Under the pieces are notes generated by a model. That model saw only the letters and a program-made list of their open reading frames with translations. It did no database searches and was not told the DNA's origin. A program made the position numbers and the translations under genes. 64,000 bases of DNA, taken from positions 28,670-92,669 of the forward strand of contig UQIH01000007.1 of NCBI GenBank assembly GCA_900541145.1, given 5' to 3'. The stretch is from an uncultured Collinsella sp. GTDB lineage: Bacteria > Actinomycetota > Coriobacteriia > Coriobacteriales > Coriobacteriaceae. Position 1 is the first letter of the stretch. Each line of letters opens with the position of its first letter. Positions 14,374 to 22,346 of this stretch are shown one piece after another.

Positions 14374-17373
14374 CTATTTCTTAAGAAGGTACGAATAGTT
14401 GTCGCGCACGGCCCTGATGGTCAGGCGGACGGCCTCGGGAAGACCGGTGTTGACGGCATCGACCGAGACGGTGCGGACCGTGCCGGCGACGCGGACCTTA
14501 AAGTGGTCCTCGCCCACGGCCAGGAAGCCCTCGTTCTCGGAGTTCTCCATGTCCTCCTCGCTCCAGAACAGGGTGAGCTTGTCCTTGTAGGGACGACCCT
14601 CCTGATAGGGGCAGAACACGGCACAGTTACCGCACTCGTTGCACATGCCGTCGACATGGACGACCTGATGCTTGGCCAGGCCCGGCACCTTAATTGCCAC
14701 GTTGGCGCGGTTGGGGCACACGTCGCAGCAGACCTCGCACACCGAGCCGCAGCCCAGGCAGCGGGTCTTGGTGCAGTTGCGCTTGTCGCGGCACAGCGAC
14801 CCCTTGCGCTCGTAGCAGGTGTCCTCGCGGCCGGCCTGCTCGTTGCAGTCGGCGTACTTGTTAAAGTCCACGCCGGCGATGGCACGGGCGACCTCGGCGG
14901 CGTCGGCGATGGCCTCGACCACGGTGGCAGGACCGCGGCGGCAGTCGCCCGCAGCCCAGACGCCCTCGACGCCGGTGGAGGTGGCGGCAAGGCGGCCGCG
15001 ACGGTCGTGCTCAACGCCCGCGGCATCGTACAGGCTGGCATCGATGCCCTCGCCCACGGCGCAGATCACCGTGGTGGCGGGAAGCTCGATGGTCTCGCCC
15101 GTAGCGACGGGGCTACGACGGCCGCTTGCATCCGGCTCGCCAAGCTCCATAACATCGCAGGTCAGCACAGCGCCGTTGAGCGCCTTAGGCGCCAGCAACT
15201 CGCAGAACTCAACGCCGTCGGCAAGAGCAAGATCGAGCTCCTCCTCGTCGGCGGGCATCTGCTTCTTGGTGCGGCGATACACCAGGCGCACGTTCTTCAC
15301 ACCAGCCAGGCGCTTAGCCACGCGGGCCGCGTCCATGGCGGTGTTGCCGGCGCCAATGACTACGACGTCCTCGCCCAGCTCGAGCTTCTCGCCCTTCTTG
15401 GCGGCCTCGAGGAACTCCAGCACGTCAAGCTCGGCACCCTCGCCCAGGCCTGCAGAGCCAGGCATCCAGGCACCGGTGGCCACGACCACGTCGGTAAAGC
15501 CCTGGGCCTTGAGATCGTCGATGGACTCCACGCGGGCGTTGAGCTGCACCTTGGCGCCAAAGGCCAGGCAGAGCTCGGCATCGTGGGAGATATCGTCGCT
15601 CGCAATGCGGAACTCAGGAATGACGTGACGGACCACGCCGCCGAGCGAATCGCGGGCCTCAAAGATGGTGACGGGCACGCCGGCACGAGTCAGGAAGAAC
15701 GCCGTCGCCAGACCGGCCGGACCGCCGCCGATAACGGCAACGTTGCGCTCGCCGTCGTTGGCGATGGCCTGGGCGCGCAGCTTGGGCAGCACGGCGGTCA
15801 TGGCCTCGCGGGCGGCCTTGAGCTTGCTGGCGCGAATCTGGGCGCCCTCGGGCTCGTAGAACGCACGCTCGCAGGCACGGCCGCAGGGATGCGGGCAGAT
15901 GGTGCCGGTAATGAACGGCAGGGCGTTGCGCTCGATGATGATGTTGAGTGCGTCCTCGTAGCGGCCCTCGTCAACGGCCGCCAGGTAGGCGGGAATATCC
16001 TGCTGGATGGGGCAGCTCGTGCGGCACGGCGTGGTAAAGCAGTCGGAAAGCGGGCTCTTGCCGGCGACCTTGCGGTCGGGCAGCGGGCGCAGCGGCTTCT
16101 TGTAGAGCGGGTTGGTGAGTGAGTCGGTCTGGATCGCAGTCACAGCCTCGAGAGAGACGCCCGCGAACGGCTTGCCATCCAGGTCGGTAAACTCGCCGGC
16201 CATCTGGCTAAAGCGCTCGTAGCCACCAGGCTTGAGCACGTCGGTCGCCAGGGTGACGGGCCAAATGCCGGCATCGTACAGGGCGCGGATGTTGTAGACC
16301 GTGGCACCGCCGGAGTAGCTGATGCGCAGCTTGCCATCGAACTGCTCGGTAATGCGACGGGCGGCCTCGATGGTCAGCGAGAACAGCGAACGGCCCGACA
16401 TGTACATCTCGGTGGAGGGCAGCTCGTTCCTCGTCACGTCGACGGGGAACGTGTTGGTCAGCTTGACGCCAAACTCCAGGCCGCGCTCGGCGCACAGGGC
16501 GATCAGGCGCTCGAACATAGGCACGGCATCGGCCCACTGCAGGTCCTCGCGGAAGTGCGTGTCATCGAAGACGATGTAGTCAAAGCCCAGCTCGTTGAGG
16601 CGCTGACGTGCAAACTCATAGCCCAGCAGCGTGGGGTTGCACTTGATGTAGGTGTTGAGGCCCTTCTCGGTGATCAGATAGGTCGCGATACGCTCGATCT
16701 CCGCCGGCGGGCAGCCATGCAGCGTGGACTCGGTAATGGAGTTGGAGACGCGCGCCGGGATGGACTCGACAAACGCGGCATCGACATGCTCAAACTTGTC
16801 CAGGTTGGCGAGCGCCCATGCGCGGCACTCGTTCCAGGCGTCGGAGCCGCTGGCGTCCTTCATGCCCTCGATGTAGGCGTCGACCTTGGGGCTCTTGATG
16901 CCCTCGAGGTCATAGCCCACGGACATGTTGAAGACAAAGCCGTCCGGGCTACCTAGGCCGTACTCGCGAGCGATGAGGTGGCAGGCGAACCATGCCTTCA
17001 CGTATTCGGCAAAAGCCTGCGAAACCTCGAGCTCGGTCGACCACTCGCAGTTGTAGCACTCGTCCTGCGCCACGATGCAGGGCTTGTTCACACACTTGGA
17101 GAGCTCCTCGCCGTCCATAACCTGAACGGTCTTGAGCTCAAAGAAGCGGGAACCGGCCACGTAGGATGCCACGATGTTTTGGGCAAGCTGCGTATTGGGG
17201 CCGGCGGCCGGGCCAAACGGAGTCTCGATGCGCTCGTCAAAAATGGGAAGCGCGCCCTCCTGGTTGGTCGTAACCATCTTGCGCACGCCAAAGACGGCGC
17301 CCTGAGTCTTGTGCTCCTCGATGATCCAGTTCATCAGCTGCGAAAACGGGATCGGCCTCATGATGTCGCTCAT
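14374..17373 (-). CDS. ygfK: YgfK-like multidomain flavoprotein/iron-sulfur oxidoreductase
   Basis: A 999-residue protein of the putative selenate reductase subunit YgfK family. The N-terminal ~400 residues form the YgfK-specific domain (RPIPFSQLMNWI start). Next comes a GltD-like section with a cysteine cluster (CRTSCPIQQDIPAYL, then CPHPCGRACE) and an FAD site, VAVIGGGPAGLATAFF, near residue 560. An NAD(P)-binding VIGAGNTAMDAARVA motif follows. The C-terminal part has ferredoxin-like cysteines (CLGCGSVCEVCCDVCP, CNECGNCAVFCP). The ATG at 17373 is preceded by GAGAGG; the frame reaches 17496 but that extension is arginine-rich and lacks a site. In gut anaerobes ygfK travels with ssnA and xanthine dehydrogenase in purine-degradation clusters, as here. 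Confidence 0.85.
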   Translation of the reverse strand: MSDIMRPIPFSQLMNWIIEEHKTQGAVFGVRKMVTTNQEGALPIFDERIETPFGPAAGPNTQLAQNIVASYVAGSRFFELKTVQVMDGEELSKCVNKPCIVAQDECYNCEWSTELEVSQAFAEYVKAWFACHLIAREYGLGSPDGFVFNMSVGYDLEGIKSPKVDAYIEGMKDASGSDAWNECRAWALANLDKFEHVDAAFVESIPARVSNSITESTLHGCPPAEIERIATYLITEKGLNTYIKCNPTLLGYEFARQRLNELGFDYIVFDDTHFREDLQWADAVPMFERLIALCAERGLEFGVKLTNTFPVDVTRNELPSTEMYMSGRSLFSLTIEAARRITEQFDGKLRISYSGGATVYNIRALYDAGIWPVTLATDVLKPGGYERFSQMAGEFTDLDGKPFAGVSLEAVTAIQTDSLTNPLYKKPLRPLPDRKVAGKSPLSDCFTTPCRTSCPIQQDIPAYLAAVDEGRYEDALNIIIERNALPFITGTICPHPCGRACERAFYEPEGAQIRASKLKAAREAMTAVLPKLRAQAIANDGERNVAVIGGGPAGLATAFFLTRAGVPVTIFEARDSLGGVVRHVIPEFRIASDDISHDAELCLAFGAKVQLNARVESIDDLKAQGFTDVVVATGAWMPGSAGLGEGAELDVLEFLEAAKKGEKLELGEDVVVIGAGNTAMDAARVAKRLAGVKNVRLVYRRTKKQMPADEEELDLALADGVEFCELLAPKALNGAVLTCDVMELGEPDASGRRSPVATGETIELPATTVICAVGEGIDASLYDAAGVEHDRRGRLAATSTGVEGVWAAGDCRRGPATVVEAIADAAEVARAIAGVDFNKYADCNEQAGREDTCYERKGSLCRDKRNCTKTRCLGCGSVCEVCCDVCPNRANVAIKVPGLAKHQVVHVDGMCNECGNCAVFCPYQEGRPYKDKLTLFWSEEDMENSENEGFLAVGEDHFKVRVAGTVRTVSVDAVNTGLPEAVRLTIRAVRDNYSYLLKK

Positions 17374-17472
17374 AATGAGTTCCTCTCTGTAACGCCCGGC
17401 GAGACCGCGCGGCGGGCGCAAATACGGTGTAGCGCTAGCACAGCGCCGGCGACCCCGCGGAGGTCGCCTATA

Positions 17473-17506
17473 CGCGCGTCGGATGCGGCGAAACATCCGA
17501 CGCGCG
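17473..17506. other. 13-bp perfect hairpin in the ssnA-ygfK gap
   Basis: CGCGCGTCGGATG (17473-17485) pairs perfectly with CATCCGACGCGCG (17494-17506) across an 8-nt loop. It lies just after the ssnA stop on the minus strand. No T-run follows, so partial termination, transcript stabilisation or processing are all possible. Confidence 0.6.
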
Positions 17507-17522
17507 TGAATCTACTTGTGAA

Positions 17523-18878
17523 TTAGTAGGCGCGATCGTTAAGCGTGCTCCAGAGCTTCTTGGACTCAGCCATGGTCCACGCGTTGATCTTTTCCTCATC
17601 AATGCCAACGAACTCGCGATCCTTGTACAGGACGCGGCCGTTGATGATGGTGGTGCGGCAGTTTTTGCCCATCATGCCAAAGAGCATGTGACCGTCGATG
17701 TTCTCCTCGCTCAGCGGCGTAAAGGGCTTGTAGTCCATAACGATAACGTCGGCGGCAGCGCCGGCCTCGAGCACACCGAGCTTGCGATCGAAGTACTTGC
17801 TCGCCATCTTGGCGTTGTTCTCGAACAGCATCGTCATGGCCTCGCACCAGCCCACGTTGGGCATGGCGGCGTTGTGGCGCTGAATGATCAGGAAGACCTT
17901 AAGGCTCTCGAGCATATCGTGGGTGTAGGCGTCGGTGCCCATGCACACGGGGATGCCGCGGCGGAAGAACTCGAGCACGGGGGCGCAGCCCACGGCGTTG
18001 CCCATATTGGATTCGGGGTTGTTGACGAGCCAGGTGCCGGACTCCTTGACGATATCCATCTCGGCAGGCGTCACGTGGATGCAGTGGCCGAGCATGGTGT
18101 CGGGACCCAGCAGGTTGTGCTGCAGCAGGCGCTCGACGGGGCTGATACCACCGCGGTTGAGGCGGGAATCCCACACGTCGTTCATGCCCTCGCACACATG
18201 GATGTGGAAGCCGGTCAGACCGTTGTTGGCCTCGGCCATCTTATCCATGGTCTCGTCCGAAAGCGTAAAGGTAGCATGTCCGCCAAACATGGCGGCGATC
18301 ATGTGGTTGTCGTTATCGCGACGCTCCTTGGCGGCCCACTGGGCAAATTCGGCGTTCTCGGCAATGGCCTGGTCGCACTTTTCCTGGCCGCGGCGATCGG
18401 AGACCTCGTAGCACAGGCACGAACGCATGCCCAGCTCCTGAGCTGCATCCTTAATGGTAAAGAGGCTTCCCGGGATCTCGCAGAAGCTCGCATGGTGATC
18501 GAAGATCGTGGTGACGCCATCGCGGATAGAGTCCAAAATCGTGGCATAGGCGCTGGCCTTGGTGCCGTCGAGCGTCAGATTGTCGTCGATCTTCCACCAC
18601 TGCTGCTCGAGATTCTCCAGGAAGTTGGTGGGGTTGCAGCCCTTAATGGCAAGGCCGCGGGCCAGACCCGAGTAGATGTGGGTGTGGCAGTTGATGAGTC
18701 CGGGCATGATGAGGTTGCCCCGGGCATCGACGTACTCGGCATCCGGGTACTTGGCCTTGAGCTCGCGCTCGGGGCCCACTTCGACGATCGTATCTCCGTC
18801 AATGGCGACCGCACCGTTTGGAATGAACGGGGTCTGAGCGTTGCGGGTAAAGACGGAACCGTTAGCGACCAGAAGCAT
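17523..18878 (-). CDS. ssnA: SsnA-type amidohydrolase
   Basis: The 451-residue enzyme belongs to the metal-dependent amidohydrolase superfamily, the SsnA/guanine-deaminase-like branch. Metal and catalytic motifs are visible: NCHTHIYSG near residue 65, HIHVCEG near 225, GHCIHVTPAEMD near 265 and MGTDAYTHDM near 325. It probably hydrolyses a purine-derived ring or amidine intermediate; the exact substrate is unknown. The ATG at 18878 is used because AAGGGAG precedes it. It lies between the permease and ygfK, matching the conserved ssnA-ygfK pairing. Hairpins occur in the gaps on both sides. Confidence 0.85.
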   Translation of the reverse strand: MLLVANGSVFTRNAQTPFIPNGAVAIDGDTIVEVGPERELKAKYPDAEYVDARGNLIMPGLINCHTHIYSGLARGLAIKGCNPTNFLENLEQQWWKIDDNLTLDGTKASAYATILDSIRDGVTTIFDHHASFCEIPGSLFTIKDAAQELGMRSCLCYEVSDRRGQEKCDQAIAENAEFAQWAAKERRDNDNHMIAAMFGGHATFTLSDETMDKMAEANNGLTGFHIHVCEGMNDVWDSRLNRGGISPVERLLQHNLLGPDTMLGHCIHVTPAEMDIVKESGTWLVNNPESNMGNAVGCAPVLEFFRRGIPVCMGTDAYTHDMLESLKVFLIIQRHNAAMPNVGWCEAMTMLFENNAKMASKYFDRKLGVLEAGAAADVIVMDYKPFTPLSEENIDGHMLFGMMGKNCRTTIINGRVLYKDREFVGIDEEKINAWTMAESKKLWSTLNDRAY

Positions 18879-19026
18879 GGATGCTCCCTTCAACATCAGA
18901 GGCGGGGTTTGACACCTCTGACATGGCGGAGTGCGAAGCGCCGGCCTACACCGGAAACGGGCCCTCTCCCGTCAACGCTTCACCAAAGGGACAAACCCTT
19001 TGAAGTGCGGCTTGGCGCCGCATGGC

Positions 19027-19056
19027 GTCGGCGGACGAGGCGATGCGTCCGCCGAC
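19027..19056. other. 11-bp perfect hairpin in the permease-ssnA gap
   Basis: GTCGGCGGACG pairs with CGTCCGCCGAC across an 8-nt loop, 17 bp after the permease stop. It parallels the hairpin between ssnA and ygfK. The 177-bp gap otherwise contains no gene. Confidence 0.55.
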
Positions 19057-19073
19057 GAATAGCACCGAATTGG

Positions 19074-20468
19074 TTACTTCTTGCTCTCGGGCAAGACCAG
19101 ATCCACGGCAGCGTCCTTGGCAGCATCGATGTGCTGAGCCACGACCGGCGTCTGCGGAAGGATCAGGTTAAGGACAATGGCCATGATGGCGGTGGGGGTT
19201 ACGGCATTGGAGCCGATGACGGTGGACACCCAGGCGGGCATACCCTCGCCGGCAAGGCAACCGCTGGCCATCCAGATACCCAGGCCAAAGACGACGGAGG
19301 TGCCGACGATAGTGGTAGTGCGCTGCGTGAGGCCCTCGCGGGTGAACATGCGCACGCCGTTCATGGTGATGGTGCCAAAGACGCCGACGGTCGCGCCGCC
19401 GATGACGGGCTGCGGGATAGCGGAAAGAACGGCAGAGAGCTGCGGGAACAGACCGGCGATGGCAAAGACGGCCGCGATGATCACAAAGACCCACTTGTTG
19501 ACGACTTTGTTGGAGCAGATGATGCCCACGTTCTGGCCAAGGGCGCTGGTGGGAAGACCGCCCAGCAGGCCGCCGACCATAGAGGTGAGGCCCTGGGACA
19601 CGATAGCGCCGGAGAGCTCGCGCTCGGTGGGCATACGGTCGATGGAGCCCAGGCAGGCGGCGGAGACGTCGCCAATAACCTGGATGGCAACCATGGGGAA
19701 CACGACGGCGAGGGTAATGCAGACCTCGGGATCAAACTCGAGCGCGTAGGGCATGAGCTTGGGAAGGGCGAAGACCTGAGCGGCGGCGACGCTGGAGAAG
19801 TCGATCATGCCAAAGGGGATGGAAACGATCATGCCAACGATCATGCCAAAGAACACGGATCCCAGCTTGAGCGTGCCCTTGCCAAAGTTGGCGAGCGCAA
19901 AGACCACGGCGAAGGTGATGAGAGCGACGCACCATGCCTGCGGGGTGCCCCACAACGGCGTACCCATACCGCCGGCCATATACTTGACGGCCGTGGGATA
20001 CAGCGAAACGCCAATGGAGAAGATGACCGTACCGGTCACGACGGGCGGGAACAGCCACTTGATCTTGCTGTAGGCCAGACCAAAGAGGACCGCAACGGCG
20101 CCGCCGACGATCTCGCCGCCCAAAAGCGCGCCAAAGCTAAAGCCCGAGGCGCCCATGGCCTGCAGGGCCGGGAGGAACGCGAACGAAACGCCCATGACGA
20201 TGGGCAGGCCGCCGCCGATGCGACGGAAGGGAGCGAAGGCCTGAAGGGCCGTGTCGATTGCCGAAAGAATAAGCGCGACCTGGATGATGTCGGTGCTCTG
20301 CTGGCTATTAAAGCCGTAGACGCCGGCCATGATGACCGCCGGGGTAATGATGCCGGCAAACGATGCCAGTACGTGCTGAAGGGCACACGGGATCATTTCC
20401 TTAACGGGAGGCATGCCTTCGCGAGTGAACAGGGCTTCAGTGCCGTTCGTAACCGTCTCCTGGGTCAT
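19074..20468 (-). CDS. NCS2-family purine (xanthine/uric acid) permease
   Basis: The 464-residue membrane protein has about 12-14 hydrophobic segments. NCS2 features include QHVLASFAGIITPAV near the N-terminus, FLPALQAMGASGFSFGALLGG, and the Q-N motif ALGQNVGIICSNKVVNKW near residue 315. It would import xanthine or uric acid with a cation. It is the first gene of the minus-strand purine cluster, in front of ssnA, ygfK, the polyferredoxin and xanthine dehydrogenase, which supports a purine substrate. Its promoter region faces the divergent YheO-type regulator. Confidence 0.85.
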   Translation of the reverse strand: MTQETVTNGTEALFTREGMPPVKEMIPCALQHVLASFAGIITPAVIMAGVYGFNSQQSTDIIQVALILSAIDTALQAFAPFRRIGGGLPIVMGVSFAFLPALQAMGASGFSFGALLGGEIVGGAVAVLFGLAYSKIKWLFPPVVTGTVIFSIGVSLYPTAVKYMAGGMGTPLWGTPQAWCVALITFAVVFALANFGKGTLKLGSVFFGMIVGMIVSIPFGMIDFSSVAAAQVFALPKLMPYALEFDPEVCITLAVVFPMVAIQVIGDVSAACLGSIDRMPTERELSGAIVSQGLTSMVGGLLGGLPTSALGQNVGIICSNKVVNKWVFVIIAAVFAIAGLFPQLSAVLSAIPQPVIGGATVGVFGTITMNGVRMFTREGLTQRTTTIVGTSVVFGLGIWMASGCLAGEGMPAWVSTVIGSNAVTPTAIMAIVLNLILPQTPVVAQHIDAAKDAAVDLVLPESKK

Positions 20469-20555
20469 TTGACCACCAATCCTCGAAGTAGTTGTTTTCG
20501 CATCTAACGCTCTATTGTGACGCAGTGCGGGGTTGAGGTTGTGCCTTCATTGCAT

Positions 20556-20584
20556 ATCGTATTAAAGATGATTCTCATTCTCAA
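20556..20584 (-). promoter_or_regulatory. Predicted promoter of the purine cluster, overlapping a GAGAAT repeat
   Basis: On the minus strand TTGAGA (20579-20584) is 17 bp from TACGAT (20556-20561), about 90 bp before the permease start. The spacer carries GAGAATGAGAATCA, a direct repeat that could be an operator and weakly resembles a Fur box. The rest of the 352-bp gap to the divergent regulator (20469-20820) is AT-rich and contains no other gene. Confidence 0.45.
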
Positions 20585-20820
20585 TAATAATTTTTTGTTA
20601 TCAGACTATTCTTCAGCTGAAATTACGTATTTCCGCAGGTCAGGAAATCGTCTGGTCAAAATAACATCTAACTTTTCTTTTGGTCAACCGTTTACCGCTA
20701 AATTCCTACCGTTCGTCTGCATTACGCAATGTACCTGCGGATATACGAGATGATGGGCAGCGTGTTACCATGAGAAAAAATTGTTATGAACATTTCCGAT
20801 TTCACCCAAAGGAGTTGCCC

Positions 20821-21477
20821 GTGAACGAGACCGTACGTCGCTTTTTGCCGATGGTCGATTTTCTGGAGCAGATACTCGGCAAAAACAGCGAAATCGTGCT
20901 GCACGATTTCTCGGATCCCGACCACGCCATCGTCGATATTCGCAACGGCATCGTGAGCGGCCGCAAGGTCGGCGGTCCCGCCACCGATCTGGCACTCAAG
21001 ATCATGCACGACGCCAAGTATCGCGACCTGCCGTTTATTACGGGCTACGAGGGCCGCGGCGCCGGAGGCAAGACGTTGGAGTCAGCGACGTACTTTATCC
21101 GCGAGAATGACGAGATCGTCGGTATGCTCTGCGTCAACACCGACCTCTCGACCGTACGCTCCATCAACGCCATGGCGCAGCAGCTCATGGCGTGCTTCGA
21201 CGCGGCGCCGACGCGCACGGAGCCCGCCCCTATCGAGGTCGAAAGCCTTTCGGAGTCCACACAGGAGCTCATCGACCGCAGCATTGCCGAGTTGCTGAGC
21301 GCGCGCGGGCTGGATGTAGCGTCGCTTGGTCAGAGCGACCGCGTGGACGTCATTCGCCACCTCAACGGCAACGGGGTGTTCATGCTCAAGGGCGCCGTGG
21401 CCTGCGCCGCCACCGCGCTGGGCATCTCGGAGCCCAGCGTCTACCGCTACCTGCAAAAAGTTCGCAAGGAGGGCTAA
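20821..21477 (+). CDS. YheO-like PAS-domain transcriptional regulator
   Basis: The 218-residue protein has the YheO-type N-terminal PAS-like sensor (LPMVDFLEQILGKNSEIVLHD, split here as FLEQILGKNSEIVLHD, then ITGYEGRGAGGKTLESATYF) and a C-terminal helix-turn-helix (CAATALGISEPSVYRYLQKV). The GTG at 20821 is chosen because AAAGGAG lies 6 nt upstream and the family usually starts just before this point; longer ATG starts at 20680 and 20770 lack good sites. It is divergent from the purine permease, so it is the obvious candidate regulator of the purine cluster. A purine ligand is plausible but not shown. Confidence 0.85.
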   Translation: MNETVRRFLPMVDFLEQILGKNSEIVLHDFSDPDHAIVDIRNGIVSGRKVGGPATDLALKIMHDAKYRDLPFITGYEGRGAGGKTLESATYFIRENDEIVGMLCVNTDLSTVRSINAMAQQLMACFDAAPTRTEPAPIEVESLSESTQELIDRSIAELLSARGLDVASLGQSDRVDVIRHLNGNGVFMLKGAVACAATALGISEPSVYRYLQKVRKEG

Positions 21478-21521
21478 CGAGCAAAATGGAGCGCGGCTCC
21501 ACAAGCGATCCGTCACTTAAC

Positions 21522-21559
21522 AAAAGACCCTGCAGCTCGCACGCGCTGCAGGGTCTTTT
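21522..21559. terminator. Bidirectional terminator between regulator and ridA
   Basis: AAAAGACCCTGCAG and CTGCAGGGTCTTTT form a 14-bp perfect stem with flanking A and T runs, so it can act on both strands. It sits between the convergent YheO-type regulator and ridA. Confidence 0.85.
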
Positions 21560-21589
21560 TGCATGTCATGTTTAGTTGTTGCCAACGCC

Positions 21590-21967
21590 TTAGAGAGCGG
21601 CGACGACCTCGATCTCGACCAGACCGCCAGCCGGAAGGGCGGCAACCTGGAAAGCGCTGCGCGCGGGGAACGGGGCCTCGAACTTGGAGGCGTAGATCTC
21701 GTTCACGGCAGCGAAGTCGGCAATGTCGGCCAGGTAGACCGTGGTCTTGACGACATCGGCAAACGTAGCGCCGGCGGCAGTCAGCAGGGCCTCGACGTTG
21801 GCAAGGGACTGCTTGGCCTGGGCCTCGACGCCCTCGGGCATCTTGCCAGTTGCGGGGTCGATGCCCAGCTGGCCGGACAGGAACACCATGTTGCCGGCCT
21901 GGATACCGGGGGAATACGGGCCGATGGCTGCGGGTGCGTTATCGGAAGACACGACGGTCTTGCTCAT
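21590..21967 (-). CDS. ridA: RidA family enamine/imine deaminase
   Basis: The 125-residue protein is full length for RidA. It has the family's AIGPYSPGIQAGNMVFLSG opening, TVYLADIADFAAVNEIY and the C-terminal ARSAFQVAALPAGGLVEIE containing the substrate-binding arginine. RidA hydrolyses reactive enamine/imine intermediates made by PLP enzymes, releasing ammonia and a keto acid. The ATG at 21967 has AAGGAG upstream. It has its own promoter and lies at the edge of the purine cluster, where removal of deamination intermediates would fit, although RidA is also a general housekeeping protein. Confidence 0.9.
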   Translation of the reverse strand: MSKTVVSSDNAPAAIGPYSPGIQAGNMVFLSGQLGIDPATGKMPEGVEAQAKQSLANVEALLTAAGATFADVVKTTVYLADIADFAAVNEIYASKFEAPFPARSAFQVAALPAGGLVEIEVVAAL

Positions 21968-22057
21968 GTTTTTCTCCTTACGATCAGTTGAGAGAGCGTG
22001 AGCGCGGCGTTCACACCGGGAGGCACAGTTCGGTCTGAACACCGCGCTTGATTTGGG

Positions 22058-22086
22058 ATAGTACTCAAGGTTTCCGCGTGATGCAA
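22058..22086 (-). promoter_or_regulatory. Predicted ridA promoter
   Basis: On the minus strand TTGCAT (22081-22086) and TACTAT (22058-22063) are separated by 17 bp, about 90 bp upstream of the ridA start. Confidence 0.5.
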
Positions 22087-22168
22087 GATTATTATCACGT
22101 TGCGAGAATATTTTATCGCCCAACGGCGCCTGTCGGCCGCCGAACGGCACGACCGGACGGTGAAGCTC

Positions 22169-22240
22169 AAAATGATCCGTTTCCCTCTGTCCCCTATGGA
22201 TCGCCTGATCCGATGGGGACGGAGGGAAACAGATCATTTT
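22169..22240. repeat. Inverted pair of 26-bp GGGGAC-type repeat units
   Basis: Arms 22169-22194 and 22215-22240 are near-perfect inverted copies (24 of 26 positions) that read GGGGAC(A/G)GAGGGAAAC then GATCATTTT away from a 20-bp centre, itself a GGATC / GATCC dyad. It lies in the gap between ridA and the divergent U32 gene, which is otherwise empty apart from promoters. The GGGGAC motif links it to the smaller hairpins elsewhere in the window. Confidence 0.7.
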
Positions 22241-22346
22241 TACTGCAAGGGCTGCTGAAGACTTTATCCTGCTTGGGCCACAGGGCTCGTCCGCCGCAAC
22301 TGCACCACTATACTTTTGAGTATCTGACCATTTTGAAAGGCAGGAT

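Noticed and set aside
20567..20590. Fur box upstream of the purine permease
   Set aside because: The GAGAATGAGAATCA stretch matches only loosely and the genes are not iron-related beyond their clusters; kept only as a possible operator.
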